NCBI GenBank assembly: GCA_038320345.1
Contig: JBBQED010000003.1
Span: 261,013-325,012 of the forward strand
Source: JBBQED01 sp038320345
GTDB taxonomy: Bacteria > Bacteroidota > Bacteroidia > AKYH767-A > OLB10
Direction of reading: 5' to 3'
DNA: 64,000 bases
The first letter of the stretch is position 1; every line of letters starts with the position of its first letter. Under the pieces are notes generated by a model, which saw nothing but the letters and a program-made list of their open reading frames with translations, made no database searches and was not told where the DNA came from. Below, piece after piece: positions 1 to 8,509 of the stretch. A program made the translations under genes and the position numbers.

Positions 1-2
1 CT

Positions 3-1109
3 TTTCTCAGTGGTGGAGTCGACTCTTCTATTGTATGCGCACTAGCCGCAAAGCATGTGAAAAAGCTGCATACTTTCTCCATAGGATTTTCTGATGAACC
101 CCATTTTGATGAAACCAGATTTGCAGAAGAAGTTGCAGCACATTGTGGAACTGAACATCGCGTATTCCGTCTCAAAACGGATGACTTACTGGATGATTTA
201 AACGAAGTACTAAATTATCTGGATGAACCATTTGCAGACTCTTCAGCACTTGCAGTTCATATTTTATCTAAAGAAACTCGAAAAGAAGTAACGGTTGCTT
301 TATCTGGTGATGGTGGAGATGAACTGTTCGCAGGATATCAAAAACATCGTGCAGAATGGATGATTCGCCAGCGCCCTGCAGCGGCTTTTGTAGCTAGAAG
401 TATTGCTCCTTTTTTTGGATCAGTAAAAGGATCTAGGCAAAGTAAAATCGGAAATAGAATTCGGCAACTCCACCGCTTTGCAGAAGGATCAGCATTAAGT
501 GCGCAGGAAAGATATTGGAGATGGTGTAGTCTTGCTACTGCAGGTGATGTTACGCAATTACTCCTTGCCAATCAGGAAGAATTTTTATTTCATAGCAACG
601 AAAGGACGGCTCATCTTACTCGATATATGAGCAGTGATAAAGATTTTAATCAAGTATTATTAAATGATACTTGCTTGGTGCTGCCCGATGATATGTTGAC
701 TAAGGTAGACTTGATGTCGATGGCAAACAGCTTAGAAGTAAGAGTACCTTTTCTAGATTACACTGTAGTAGAATGGGCTTTTTCACTTCCATCTGAATAT
801 AAAATAGATGCAGTACACCAGAAAAAAATACTGAAAGATAGTTTCCGACAGCTACTTCCCACGGGATTATTTGAAAGAAAAAAACAAGGTTTCGAAGTGC
901 CCTTACTACGCTGGCTCAGAGGAAATCTTGCTCCTTTGCTGGATGAACTATTGAACGAACAATTCATCATTGCACAAGGAATTTTTAATCCAGAAACGGT
1001 TCGATCTTTGAGGAGGCAATTACATAGCAATCAACCTGGAGAAGCCACCGCCCGGATCTGGGCATTACTAGTTTTTCAATATTGGTGGAGAAAAACGATT
1101 AAAACCTAA
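3..1109 (+). CDS. Asparagine synthetase (glutamine-hydrolysing) homologue, C-terminal part, cut by window edge
   Basis: The reading frame is open to the left edge of the window, so the gene starts outside it; the GTG at 57 is internal. The first codons encode FLSGGVDSS, the PP-loop that binds ATP in the asparagine synthetase domain, followed by the ALSGDGGDELFAGY motif and the conserved C-terminal half with VRVPFLD. The N-terminal glutaminase domain is not visible. Family members adenylate a carboxylate and amidate it with ammonia from glutamine. The stop is 2 bp from the next glycosyltransferase, so it belongs to the polysaccharide operon. There an amidation of a uronic acid is at least as likely as free asparagine synthesis; that role is inferred from context. 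Confidence 0.9.
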   Translation, partial: FLSGGVDSSIVCALAAKHVKKLHTFSIGFSDEPHFDETRFAEEVAAHCGTEHRVFRLKTDDLLDDLNEVLNYLDEPFADSSALAVHILSKETRKEVTVALSGDGGDELFAGYQKHRAEWMIRQRPAAAFVARSIAPFFGSVKGSRQSKIGNRIRQLHRFAEGSALSAQERYWRWCSLATAGDVTQLLLANQEEFLFHSNERTAHLTRYMSSDKDFNQVLLNDTCLVLPDDMLTKVDLMSMANSLEVRVPFLDYTVVEWAFSLPSEYKIDAVHQKKILKDSFRQLLPTGLFERKKQGFEVPLLRWLRGNLAPLLDELLNEQFIIAQGIFNPETVRSLRRQLHSNQPGEATARIWALLVFQYWWRKTIKT

Positions 1110-1111
1110 CT

Positions 1112-2305
1112 ATGCCCCGGGTACTCAGAATTATTAACCGACTCAATCTTGGCGGCCCTACCTACAACGCAGCGAACCTAACTGCACACCTTGCTCCAGA
1201 ATTCGAAACGGTTCTGATGGCAGGCATGAAAGACGATTCCGAAGAAAGTTCTGAATTTATTCTTGAGAAAGCCGGTATTCAACCTGTTTATATCAGCAAT
1301 ATGAAACGTGAGATTGATGTATGGAATGACCGAGAAGCCTATCGACAAATCGTTAAATTTATCCGTGACTTTAAACCAGACATCGTTCATACTCATGCTG
1401 CTAAAGCAGGTACTTTGGGTCGTATTGCTGCTTGGAGAAATAAAGTTCCGATTGTAGTTCATACTTTCCATGGACATGTTTTTCACAGTTATTTTAGTCC
1501 AACAAAAACTAGGGTTTTCTTGGAAATTGAAAGGATGCTTGCAAAGATCAGCACCGGTATAATTGCAATTTCTGATGATCAGAAAAATGATCTCGGCAAT
1601 ATATATAAGGTATGTGCCCCAGATAAAATTAAAGTAATTCCCTTAGGCTTCGAACTGGAACGATTCAGTGAAGCAAAACTGGAAAAGAGAAAAGCTTTTA
1701 GAGCACAATACCATTTAGAAGAGGATACACTAGCAATCGGAATTATTGGAAGATTGGTGCCGGTGAAAAATCATGCCTTATTTATTCAAGCTTGGAAAAA
1801 TGTACATGCTTCTTATCCAGGAAAATCCCATGCTTTTATTATTGGTGATGGTGAAGAACGTCAACATTTAGAAGCGCTTTGTACATCAGCAGGGATAAAT
1901 TTTGAAACCCCCGAAAAAGAACATCCGAGTGCGGAACTAACATTCACTTCTTGGATTCATGATATTGACCGCGCAATGGCTGGACTAGATATTATAGCAT
2001 TGACCTCCTTCAATGAAGGCACTCCAGTTAGTTTGATTGAAGCACAGGCTTCAGGCAAGGCGATCGTAACTACTCAAGTTGGTGGGATAGGCAATGCCGT
2101 TATTCCAGGTACGACTGCACTACTTTCGCCATCCGGTGACGTGAACGCATTCAGCAAAAATTTATCAGCGCTTATGAACAATCCGGAATTGAGAGGGAAA
2201 ATGCAAGAAAGCGGCCCTTCATTTGCTGTGAAAAAGTTTGGTTATGAGCGACTGATCAAGGATATGCGTGAGTATTATCTGGACTTATTGAAAATCAAAG
2301 GCTAA
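1112..2305 (+). CDS. Glycosyltransferase family 4 (GT-B fold)
   Basis: A 397-residue protein with two Rossmann-like halves. The N-terminal half has GGPTYNA near residue 15 and HTHAAKAGTLGR near 94, typical of acceptor-side loops. The C-terminal half carries GIIGRLVPVKNH near 212, then SFNEGTPVSLIEAQASG near 300, which holds the E-x7-E-type motif binding the nucleotide-sugar. It should add one sugar to a lipid-linked glycan at the inner face of the cytoplasmic membrane. No transmembrane segment is evident. It starts 2 bp after the asparagine-synthetase homologue and is followed by export genes after a 76-bp gap with its own possible promoter. Sugar and acceptor cannot be read from sequence. 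Confidence 0.9.
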   Translation: MPRVLRIINRLNLGGPTYNAANLTAHLAPEFETVLMAGMKDDSEESSEFILEKAGIQPVYISNMKREIDVWNDREAYRQIVKFIRDFKPDIVHTHAAKAGTLGRIAAWRNKVPIVVHTFHGHVFHSYFSPTKTRVFLEIERMLAKISTGIIAISDDQKNDLGNIYKVCAPDKIKVIPLGFELERFSEAKLEKRKAFRAQYHLEEDTLAIGIIGRLVPVKNHALFIQAWKNVHASYPGKSHAFIIGDGEERQHLEALCTSAGINFETPEKEHPSAELTFTSWIHDIDRAMAGLDIIALTSFNEGTPVSLIEAQASGKAIVTTQVGGIGNAVIPGTTALLSPSGDVNAFSKNLSALMNNPELRGKMQESGPSFAVKKFGYERLIKDMREYYLDLLKIKG

Positions 2306-2333
2306 GACTTTAAGGCTGGACAAAAAATTTAAC

Positions 2334-2341
2334 TACTTTTG
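2334..2341 (+). promoter_or_regulatory. Possible Bacteroidota -7 element (TACTTTTG) before the export operon
   Basis: TACTTTTG matches the Bacteroidota -7 consensus TAnnTTTG exactly and lies 40 bp before the start codon of the Wza-like gene. No TTG was found at the usual -33 distance, so support is partial. Confidence 0.4.
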
Positions 2342-2381
2342 TCGAGTTCATAAATAACTACTAAATTCTATCATTCTTTTT

Positions 2382-3149
2382 ATGAAGCGGATCCTATTCC
2401 TGCTCTGTGGATTGTTAACACTTAGCTCCTGCAACATCAACCCAAGTGTAATGTTCAAAGTTCCAAAAGACTATGAATATGCTAACGACCAAACCATTGG
2501 TAATGTTGAATATCGCATAGCCCCGAACGATATTATGGGTTTTAGCGTTTATACCAATGATGGGTTTAAACTTGTTGATCTTACCACATCCGCTACGAGT
2601 GTATCGGGGTCAATCCAAAACTCCAACAGCCCCCGTTCGCAAACAGAGTTTTTAGTAGAACCGGATGGAATGATTAAACTTCCCATTATCGGAAAGTTTA
2701 AAATCGCCGGAATGACAGTCCGAGAGGCAGAAAAGGCACTGGAACAGCAATACGCTACTTTTTATAATAAGCCATTTGTCATGATACAAGTACTCAACAG
2801 AAGAGTGCTGGTATTTCCAGGATCCGGAGGCGCAGGTCGTGTTGTAAGTTTAACCAATGAAAATACTTCTTTAGTCGAAGCTCTTGCCCTAGCTGGTGGA
2901 ATTACCAACACGGGAAAGGCTTGGAAAATAAAACTGATTCGTGGTGACCTCCGCAATCCAAAAGTGATGCTCATCGACTTGAGCACTATTGAAGGTCTAA
3001 AGCAAAGCAATACTTTACTTCAAGCAAACGATATTCTTTACGTAGAGCCTGTTCCACGATACTCCCAAGAGATCTTTCTACAGTTAGCACCACTCGTTGG
3101 AATAATTACCAGTGTTGCACTTGTAATTAATATCGCAAAAGGGCTTTAA
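2382..3149 (+). CDS. Polysaccharide export outer-membrane lipoprotein (Wza/BexD type)
   Basis: A 255-residue protein with a lipoprotein signal (LLCGLLTLSSC, cysteine at about residue 17). A Poly_export domain follows (YRIAPNDIMGFSVYTNDG near 46, then VEPDGMIKLPIIGKFKIAG near 92) and then an SLBB-type domain (SLVEALALAGGI near 164). A hydrophobic segment at the C-terminus (LAPLVGIITSVALVINIA) is usual in Bacteroidota homologues. The family forms the outer-membrane export channel for capsule or exopolysaccharide. Directly downstream is the Wzc-like partner, with which it would span the periplasm. The gene has its own possible -7 element, so export genes could be transcribed separately from the synthesis genes upstream. 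Confidence 0.93.
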   Translation: MKRILFLLCGLLTLSSCNINPSVMFKVPKDYEYANDQTIGNVEYRIAPNDIMGFSVYTNDGFKLVDLTTSATSVSGSIQNSNSPRSQTEFLVEPDGMIKLPIIGKFKIAGMTVREAEKALEQQYATFYNKPFVMIQVLNRRVLVFPGSGGAGRVVSLTNENTSLVEALALAGGITNTGKAWKIKLIRGDLRNPKVMLIDLSTIEGLKQSNTLLQANDILYVEPVPRYSQEIFLQLAPLVGIITSVALVINIAKGL

Positions 3150-3186
3150 TTCCCACCCTACACTTATCTGTTTCCCGAACTAAACT

Positions 3187-5628
3187 ATGGCTAAAAAGAA
3201 GATCTCTCCTATTAATGAGGATTTTGATTTTAAGCTATTTGTAACCATAGCGAGGAAAAACATGTTATGGTCTTTTCTGATCATGCTTACTGCAGTAGTT
3301 TCAGCATTATTAATTCTACGCTATACTGCACCGGTTTATGAAGCGATTACGATTATTAAAATTGCTGATGAAAACAGAGCCCAGAATGTTTTAGGGATCA
3401 CAAGCAATAATAGAGGCGGAGGATTAGATGACAACAATCAGATAGCCGGTGACATCGAATTAATCAGATCGAAAGTTATTGTTGAACGTGCGATCGCCAA
3501 ATTGCCACTGCAAGTATCTTACTATGCCAAAGGCGCAGTCTTGATCAATGAGCTCTATAAGCAGTCCCCATTTAATGTAGAGTTCTCCATTCGTGATTCT
3601 CAGATCTTCGGATCCAGAATAATGATTGACTTCACCGATAACAATACATTTCAGCTGAGTTACATCACTCCCGGTAATGGCATGAAAAATACTTCTACCC
3701 ATAAAATTGGGAGTTGGTTTTCAATGCCAGAAGCGGATTTCAAAATCAATGTAAGTAATTTTGCAGAAATTAAAACGGTACAAAAAGAGTTCAGTAACGA
3801 CGATGCTTATTTTTTCATCCTAAACAAGTCTTCGGATCTTTCAGATAATGTATTAAAATACATCTCTGTTCTAGTTTTAAATCCGGAAGCAAAAACAATT
3901 CAGATCAAGTTACAGGAAAAAAACCTGGGTAAAGCCTCCGATATTGTAAATGCAGTAGCCGCTGAATTTAATAAGTACGATGTAGAAAAGAATTCAGAAG
4001 TTGCGAATAAAATTCTCGACTTTATTGATAATACCATTGCAAGTATTGATCTCGAATTAAGTAATTCAGAGAGTTCGCTGGAGTCTTTTAAAAGGACGAA
4101 TAAGATTATTAGTCCTGAACTTACCATCACTTCCGTTTCTACAAAGCTAAGTGACCTCCAAACCACGAGGTATGCGATTCTTCATGAATTAGCACTCTAT
4201 AAAAAAATGCGTTCTGATATCAATCAGAATAATGATCTTGGAAAATTCCTCTTGAGTATTTCAGGTAGTATCAACAACGATCTCATTCTTAATCAACTGA
4301 CCAGATTGCAAGTACTGATCGATGAACGTGATCAAATCAGAATTCAGGCTACTGAGAGCAGTGAAATTTATAAAGCTTCTGACTTAAAAGTTCAAAGTCA
4401 GATCGGCTTATTAACGAATACCATTCAAAACGAAGAAATACAATTAAAGAATAATCTTGCGGAACTTGAAAATCAGGTTTCAGATTACGAAAAAAAATTC
4501 GGCAAAATCCCCGGTCAACAAGCGGAGTATGGAAGGCTGCAACGGCTCTTTACAATCAACGAGAAATTTTATTCCATGCTGCTAGAAAAGAAAGCAGAAT
4601 TTTCGATTACTAAAGCTGGTTATATTCCTCAACATGTAATTCTGCAAGAAGCAAAATACAATACCCCTCCAGTATCTCCCAATCGCTCTCTGTTAATTAG
4701 TGCTTGTTTGATGATCGGATTCATTGCAAGCTTTGTGCTGATCCTTACGCGCTATCTGCTATATAACGAAATCAATGCGCTGGAAGAAATCGGTCAATAT
4801 ACGGAAGCTACTCTGCTGGGAATTATCCCGAAATATAAACGCGAGATTCCGGTATCACAATTACTCGTTGATAAAAATCCCAAATCTGTAATTTCCGAAG
4901 CCTTCCGTTCCCTACGAACCAATCTTCAATTTATTTCTAATGAAGATGGAGCAAAAATGATTGCATTTACTTCTACTATCTCTGGAGAAGGTAAAACATT
5001 TAACGCGATTAATCTTGCCGGGGTAATTGCCTTCTCAGGGAAGAAAGTAGTGTTACTAGATCTTGATATGCGGAAACCTAAGATTCACCTTGGTTTCAAT
5101 GTTGAGAATAATCATGGTATGAGTACTTTGCTTATCGGTAAAGATTCTACAGAAAAATGTATCATTCACAGTTCACTTCCGAATCTTGATTTCATCACTG
5201 CTGGACCCATTCCCCCAAACCCTGCAGAGCTGATCATCAATCCAAAGATGTCCCAGCTACTAGAAAAACTGCGTGGCATCTATGATATTATTATTGTGGA
5301 TTTACCGCCTGTCGGAATTGTAAGTGATGGCATTCCAATGATGCAAATTGCCGATTATCCATTGTATATCCTTCGTGCTAATTACTCTCGTAAAATGTTT
5401 ATTGCTCAAATCAATAAACTCATGTCAGAGAATAAAGTAAAAAACTTATCCGTCATCCTGAATGGTGTTGAAATGTCGAAACTGAAATATGGTTACGGCT
5501 ATGGTTATAGTTATGGGTATGGGTATGGGTACGGGTATAGCTATGGTTACGGGTATTATGAAGAAGATGATAAGCCCGGAACCCTTATTGATAAATTCAA
5601 ACAAATGATTCTGCGCAGGGAATCCTGA
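3187..5628 (+). CDS. Wzc-type polysaccharide copolymerase / BY-kinase with Tyr-rich tail
   Basis: An 813-residue protein combining chain-length regulator and tyrosine kinase. Membrane segments lie near residues 29-47 and 501-522 and flank a long periplasmic coiled-coil region (GNVR-like, about 260-480). The cytoplasmic kinase has Walker A ISGEGKT near 598, Walker A' VVLLDLDMRKP near 620 and Walker B IIIVDLPP near 701. The C-terminal tail at 768-791 alternates Tyr with Gly or Ser and holds 13 tyrosines; in this family that cluster is autophosphorylated in trans and its phosphorylation state controls polymer export and length. It acts with the Wza-like lipoprotein encoded just upstream. The tail is encoded by a repetitive tract (see repeat feature). 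Confidence 0.95.
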   Translation: MAKKKISPINEDFDFKLFVTIARKNMLWSFLIMLTAVVSALLILRYTAPVYEAITIIKIADENRAQNVLGITSNNRGGGLDDNNQIAGDIELIRSKVIVERAIAKLPLQVSYYAKGAVLINELYKQSPFNVEFSIRDSQIFGSRIMIDFTDNNTFQLSYITPGNGMKNTSTHKIGSWFSMPEADFKINVSNFAEIKTVQKEFSNDDAYFFILNKSSDLSDNVLKYISVLVLNPEAKTIQIKLQEKNLGKASDIVNAVAAEFNKYDVEKNSEVANKILDFIDNTIASIDLELSNSESSLESFKRTNKIISPELTITSVSTKLSDLQTTRYAILHELALYKKMRSDINQNNDLGKFLLSISGSINNDLILNQLTRLQVLIDERDQIRIQATESSEIYKASDLKVQSQIGLLTNTIQNEEIQLKNNLAELENQVSDYEKKFGKIPGQQAEYGRLQRLFTINEKFYSMLLEKKAEFSITKAGYIPQHVILQEAKYNTPPVSPNRSLLISACLMIGFIASFVLILTRYLLYNEINALEEIGQYTEATLLGIIPKYKREIPVSQLLVDKNPKSVISEAFRSLRTNLQFISNEDGAKMIAFTSTISGEGKTFNAINLAGVIAFSGKKVVLLDLDMRKPKIHLGFNVENNHGMSTLLIGKDSTEKCIIHSSLPNLDFITAGPIPPNPAELIINPKMSQLLEKLRGIYDIIIVDLPPVGIVSDGIPMMQIADYPLYILRANYSRKMFIAQINKLMSENKVKNLSVILNGVEMSKLKYGYGYGYSYGYGYGYGYSYGYGYYEEDDKPGTLIDKFKQMILRRES
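5488..5559 (+). repeat. In-frame 6-bp repeat tract encoding the tyrosine cluster
   Basis: Twelve imperfect TAY-GGN or TAY-AGY units in a row encode YG/YS dipeptides at the end of the kinase. Units differ mainly at third positions, and the run TATGGG is repeated exactly in the middle. Such a tract can gain or lose whole 6-bp units by slippage without breaking the frame. Confidence 0.85.
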
Positions 5629-5632
5629 AATT

Positions 5633-6175
5633 ATGGAAATTACAAGTTTTGATATTGAAGGTCCCCTATTAATTAAACCCCGCATTTTTTTTGATGAAAG
5701 AGGTTACTTTTTTGAATCCTACAACGAACAGCAATTTAATAAAGCAGGACTAAGCTGGAAGTTTGTGCAGGATAATGAATCTAATTCCAAAAAAGGTGTG
5801 CTAAGAGGATTACATTTCCAGCACCCACCATTTGATCAAGGCAAACTTGTTAGAGTACTGAAAGGAAGTGTGATGGATATTGCTGTCGACATCAGAAAAT
5901 CATCACCGACCTACGGAAAATATGTATCGGCCAAATTATCAGCAGAAAATCATTTAATGATGTGGATACCACCTGGATTTGCGCATGGTTTCATATCTTT
6001 GGAAGACGATACATTGTTCTTGTATAAGTGCACGAACAATTATCACAAAGAATCGGAAAGTGGTATTCTCTGGAACGATCTGGATCTTTCAATTGATTGG
6101 GGACATCCTTCTCCACTGGTGTCAGAAAAAGATCTTGAGCTTAAACCTTTCTGTGAAATTGAAACAAGATTCTAA
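5633..6175 (+). CDS. rfbC: dTDP-4-dehydrorhamnose 3,5-epimerase
   Basis: A 180-residue cupin enzyme of normal family length. It epimerises C3 and C5 of dTDP-4-keto-6-deoxyglucose on the route to dTDP-L-rhamnose. Seen motifs are FFDERGYFFESY near 22, the catalytic-histidine segment GVLRGLHFQ near 56, VDIRKSSPTYGKY near 85, and MWIPPGFAHGFISLEDDTL near 108, with the catalytic tyrosine region just after. It starts 4 bp after the kinase gene, so it is co-transcribed. The other rhamnose genes (rfbA, rfbB, rfbD) are not in the window, so the pathway must be completed elsewhere, or the enzyme serves a related dTDP-6-deoxysugar. Confidence 0.95.
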   Translation: MEITSFDIEGPLLIKPRIFFDERGYFFESYNEQQFNKAGLSWKFVQDNESNSKKGVLRGLHFQHPPFDQGKLVRVLKGSVMDIAVDIRKSSPTYGKYVSAKLSAENHLMMWIPPGFAHGFISLEDDTLFLYKCTNNYHKESESGILWNDLDLSIDWGHPSPLVSEKDLELKPFCEIETRF

Positions 6176-6199
6176 ATAAGTAAACCAGCCTGCTGTAGT

Positions 6200-7342
6200 A
6201 TGACGGAATGGTTTGTAAATAACGCAAGCATTGTGCTATATGCCACTTTTACAGTGGTAGCATTCATCTTTTCAATGATGATCAACGGGCTATTTTTGCG
6301 CTTTTTCAAAACGCTAGGAATCAGAAATAATGAAGATGGCACCATCATCAGATGGGGAGCGCTCTCCAAACCTTCTGTAGGCGGAATTACATTTTACATC
6401 ATGTTTCTGTTGGCCATAGCCTCCTACTCTATTTTATTTGAACCCACTCAATCCCTCTATCAATATGGATTTGTGGGACTGTTGATCGCTTGCGCTTCAG
6501 GATTTATTATTGGACTTGCAGATGATGCTTATGATACAAAGCCTTTACTCAAATTTGGAATTCAGTTTCTATGTGGCCTTATTCTGATCGGTTCCGGAAT
6601 ATGTATCAAGATCTTCCCTTATGCTCTCGCCAATTACATCTTTACAATCTTCTGGGTAGTCGGAATTATGAATTCAGTAAATATGCTGGATAATATGGAT
6701 GGCATTACCACCATAGTTTCGATAGGAGTTATCTTCAATACCATTTTCAGAATTGTGATTAATGGTGATATTACCAATATGCATTTACTAGTGCTCATTG
6801 GTGTTGGTGCTTCTTTACTTGCCTTCCTTCGTTATAACTGGCATCCTTCCAAAATGTATATGGGTGATACAGGTAGTCAGTTTTTAGGTGTGTTCCTCGC
6901 AACGATGGGGATCATCTATTTCTGGAACGATCCCTATGAAAGTGCCGCACCTGCGACCGGAAGATTATTTGCAGCTACTGTAATGACATTCATCTTACCA
7001 ATTTTAGATACTACCGTTGTTGTAACAAATCGATTAGCGAAAGGACAAAGTCCATTTGTGGGTGGAAAAGATCATACTACACATAGTCTTGCATATCTAG
7101 GATTGACGGATCGTGGTGTAGCGTGGGTATTTATTGCGCTCGCCGTTTGTTCATTCTCCCTGAATCTGATGATCGAACTATTCTTTTCTTCTTGGACCAC
7201 TGGACTAACGATAGGATTTGCAACCTACTTTTTAGCATTGTTAATTTTCTTTTTCTATACCACCAGAAATAAAAGAGTGCAGAGTCGGGAGCGATTGCAT
7301 AAAATAAAAATGTCGCCGCCAACAACGATGGCAGATCATTGA
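6200..7342 (+). CDS. Undecaprenyl-phosphate phosphosugar transferase (WecA/MraY family)
   Basis: A 380-residue polytopic membrane protein with about ten to eleven hydrophobic segments. Family landmarks are GLADDAYDTKP near 111 (Mg-binding aspartates), MNSVNMLDNMDGI near 156, and YMGDTGSQFLG near 219; a cytoplasmic loop carries GGKDHTTHSLAYLGL near 286, where the histidine cluster contacts the nucleotide. The reaction transfers a HexNAc-1-phosphate to undecaprenyl phosphate, starting glycan assembly on the lipid carrier. It is the last gene of the left operon and overlaps the end of trmD by 7 bp in convergent orientation. It is WecA-like rather than true MraY, because no muramoyl pathway gene is near. 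The exact sugar is not known. Confidence 0.92.
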   Translation: MTEWFVNNASIVLYATFTVVAFIFSMMINGLFLRFFKTLGIRNNEDGTIIRWGALSKPSVGGITFYIMFLLAIASYSILFEPTQSLYQYGFVGLLIACASGFIIGLADDAYDTKPLLKFGIQFLCGLILIGSGICIKIFPYALANYIFTIFWVVGIMNSVNMLDNMDGITTIVSIGVIFNTIFRIVINGDITNMHLLVLIGVGASLLAFLRYNWHPSKMYMGDTGSQFLGVFLATMGIIYFWNDPYESAAPATGRLFAATVMTFILPILDTTVVVTNRLAKGQSPFVGGKDHTTHSLAYLGLTDRGVAWVFIALAVCSFSLNLMIELFFSSWTTGLTIGFATYFLALLIFFFYTTRNKRVQSRERLHKIKMSPPTTMADH

Positions 7343-8022
7343 TCTTTCTTTTTCAAGAGTTCGGGTCTTCTTGCTTTTGTACGATCTACAGCCTGCTCAT
7401 ATCTCCATTGTGCAATGTTTAATTCATGACCAGACAATAAAATATCAGGCACTTTCCATCCTCTAAATTCTGCTGGTCGAGTATAAACAGGAGGAGCAAT
7501 TAAATCATCTTGAAAGGAATCTGATAAAGCTGATGTTTCATCATTCAAAACACCAGGAAGTAATCTAATAACCGCATCACATACAACGGCTGCTGCTAGT
7601 TCACCACCCGACAAAACATAATTCCCTATACTGATTTCACGAGTGATAAAATGTTCACGGATTCTTTCATCAATGCCTTTGTAATGACCACATAAAATAA
7701 TGAGGTTGCCTTTTAATGATAATTGATTTGCCAAAGACTGATCAAGCATTTCACCATCGGGACTCATATAAATTATTTCATCGTAAGTACATTTTGATTG
7801 TAAATCTTCAATACAAGTAACGATAGGTTCAGGCATCATTACCATCCCCGCACCACCGCCGTAGGCATAATCATCCACGCTTTTATGTTTGTTAAAAGCA
7901 TAATCACGGAGGTTCACCAAATTAACTTCCACCAACCCTTTCTGTACAGCACGTTTCAGGATAGAGTGACTAAACGGACTCTCCAATAATTCAGGTAAAA
8001 CAGTAATGATATCTATACGCAT
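7336..8022 (-). CDS. trmD: tRNA (guanine-37-N1)-methyltransferase
   Basis: A 228-residue SPOUT enzyme that methylates G37 next to the anticodon and so prevents +1 frameshifting. It starts with the standard MRIDIITVLPELL and has YGGGAGMVMMPEP near 55, the knot segments ILCGHYKGIDERI near 109 and ISIGNYVLSGGELAAAVV near 130, then LPGVLND and the C-terminal tRNA-binding helices. Length and all motifs are normal. The start codon is only 4 bp from a TACCTTTG promoter element, so the transcript may be leaderless. Convergent with the WecA-like gene, and not next to rpsP or rplS as in many bacteria. Confidence 0.98.
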   Translation of the reverse strand: MRIDIITVLPELLESPFSHSILKRAVQKGLVEVNLVNLRDYAFNKHKSVDDYAYGGGAGMVMMPEPIVTCIEDLQSKCTYDEIIYMSPDGEMLDQSLANQLSLKGNLIILCGHYKGIDERIREHFITREISIGNYVLSGGELAAAVVCDAVIRLLPGVLNDETSALSDSFQDDLIAPPVYTRPAEFRGWKVPDILLSGHELNIAQWRYEQAVDRTKARRPELLKKKDQ

Positions 8023-8026
8023 AGTA

Positions 8027-8034
8027 CAAAGGTA
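8027..8034 (-). promoter_or_regulatory. -7 element TACCTTTG directly before trmD
   Basis: Read on the minus strand, TACCTTTG fits TAnnTTTG exactly and ends 4 bp before the trmD ATG. At the usual distance from -7 element to transcription start this puts the first transcribed base at or beside the start codon. Confidence 0.5.
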
Positions 8035-8047
8035 ATACGACTAATCC

Positions 8048-8509
8048 TTAAGCCGAAAGAACTTTCTCCATTTTATAATGTTGAATTGTTTCATAAAGCA
8101 AAAAGGTTGTAGCAGTAGTTTGATAACCACAACGAACATAAAAGGGTACAGCGTTTTCGCGAGCTTGCAAAAACACTTTATTTAAGCCCCATTCCTGTGC
8201 TTTGGCTTCCAATGCTGTAAGAACAATCGCTCCAAGTCCTAAACCCCTCGCAGCTTCATCAACGGCCATATACCGAACTTGAGCTGTTGAAGCATCAATT
8301 TGTTGAATCCTACCGCAGGCTACGACTTCACCATTGGCACGCTGAATCATCAAATGAAATGAGCTGTCTTCTTGATCATCAAATTCGGTGCCTCGAGGTT
8401 GTTGCCAAGGTTCACGCAATACCTTCCAGCGCAGCTCCAAATAACGAACGAAAGCTTCCTTCCCTTGAGGGGAAAGTAAAGTATAGCCTTCGGGTAAATT
8501 TTTAATCAT
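8048..8509 (-). CDS. GNAT family N-acetyltransferase
   Basis: A protein of about 153 residues with a single GNAT fold. Motif A is ARGLGLGAIVLTALEAKAQE, giving the acetyl-CoA pyrophosphate loop (R/Q-x-x-G-x-G/A type), followed by KVFLQARENAVPFYVRCGY, the usual end of the fold. The start is placed at the ATG at 8509, which overlaps the stop of the upstream CoA-transferase as ATGATTAA and suggests translational coupling; an in-frame ATG further out, at 8542, would add 11 residues. The overall pattern resembles the ElaA-like or general small-molecule and protein acetyltransferases. The substrate is unknown. Confidence 0.85.
   Translation of the reverse strand: MIKNLPEGYTLLSPQGKEAFVRYLELRWKVLREPWQQPRGTEFDDQEDSSFHLMIQRANGEVVACGRIQQIDASTAQVRYMAVDEAARGLGLGAIVLTALEAKAQEWGLNKVFLQARENAVPFYVRCGYQTTATTFLLYETIQHYKMEKVLSA

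Noticed and set aside
57..1109. GTG at 57 as the start of the first gene
   Set aside because: The same frame is open to the left edge and encodes the PP-loop FLSGGVDSS upstream of it, so the gene begins outside the window.
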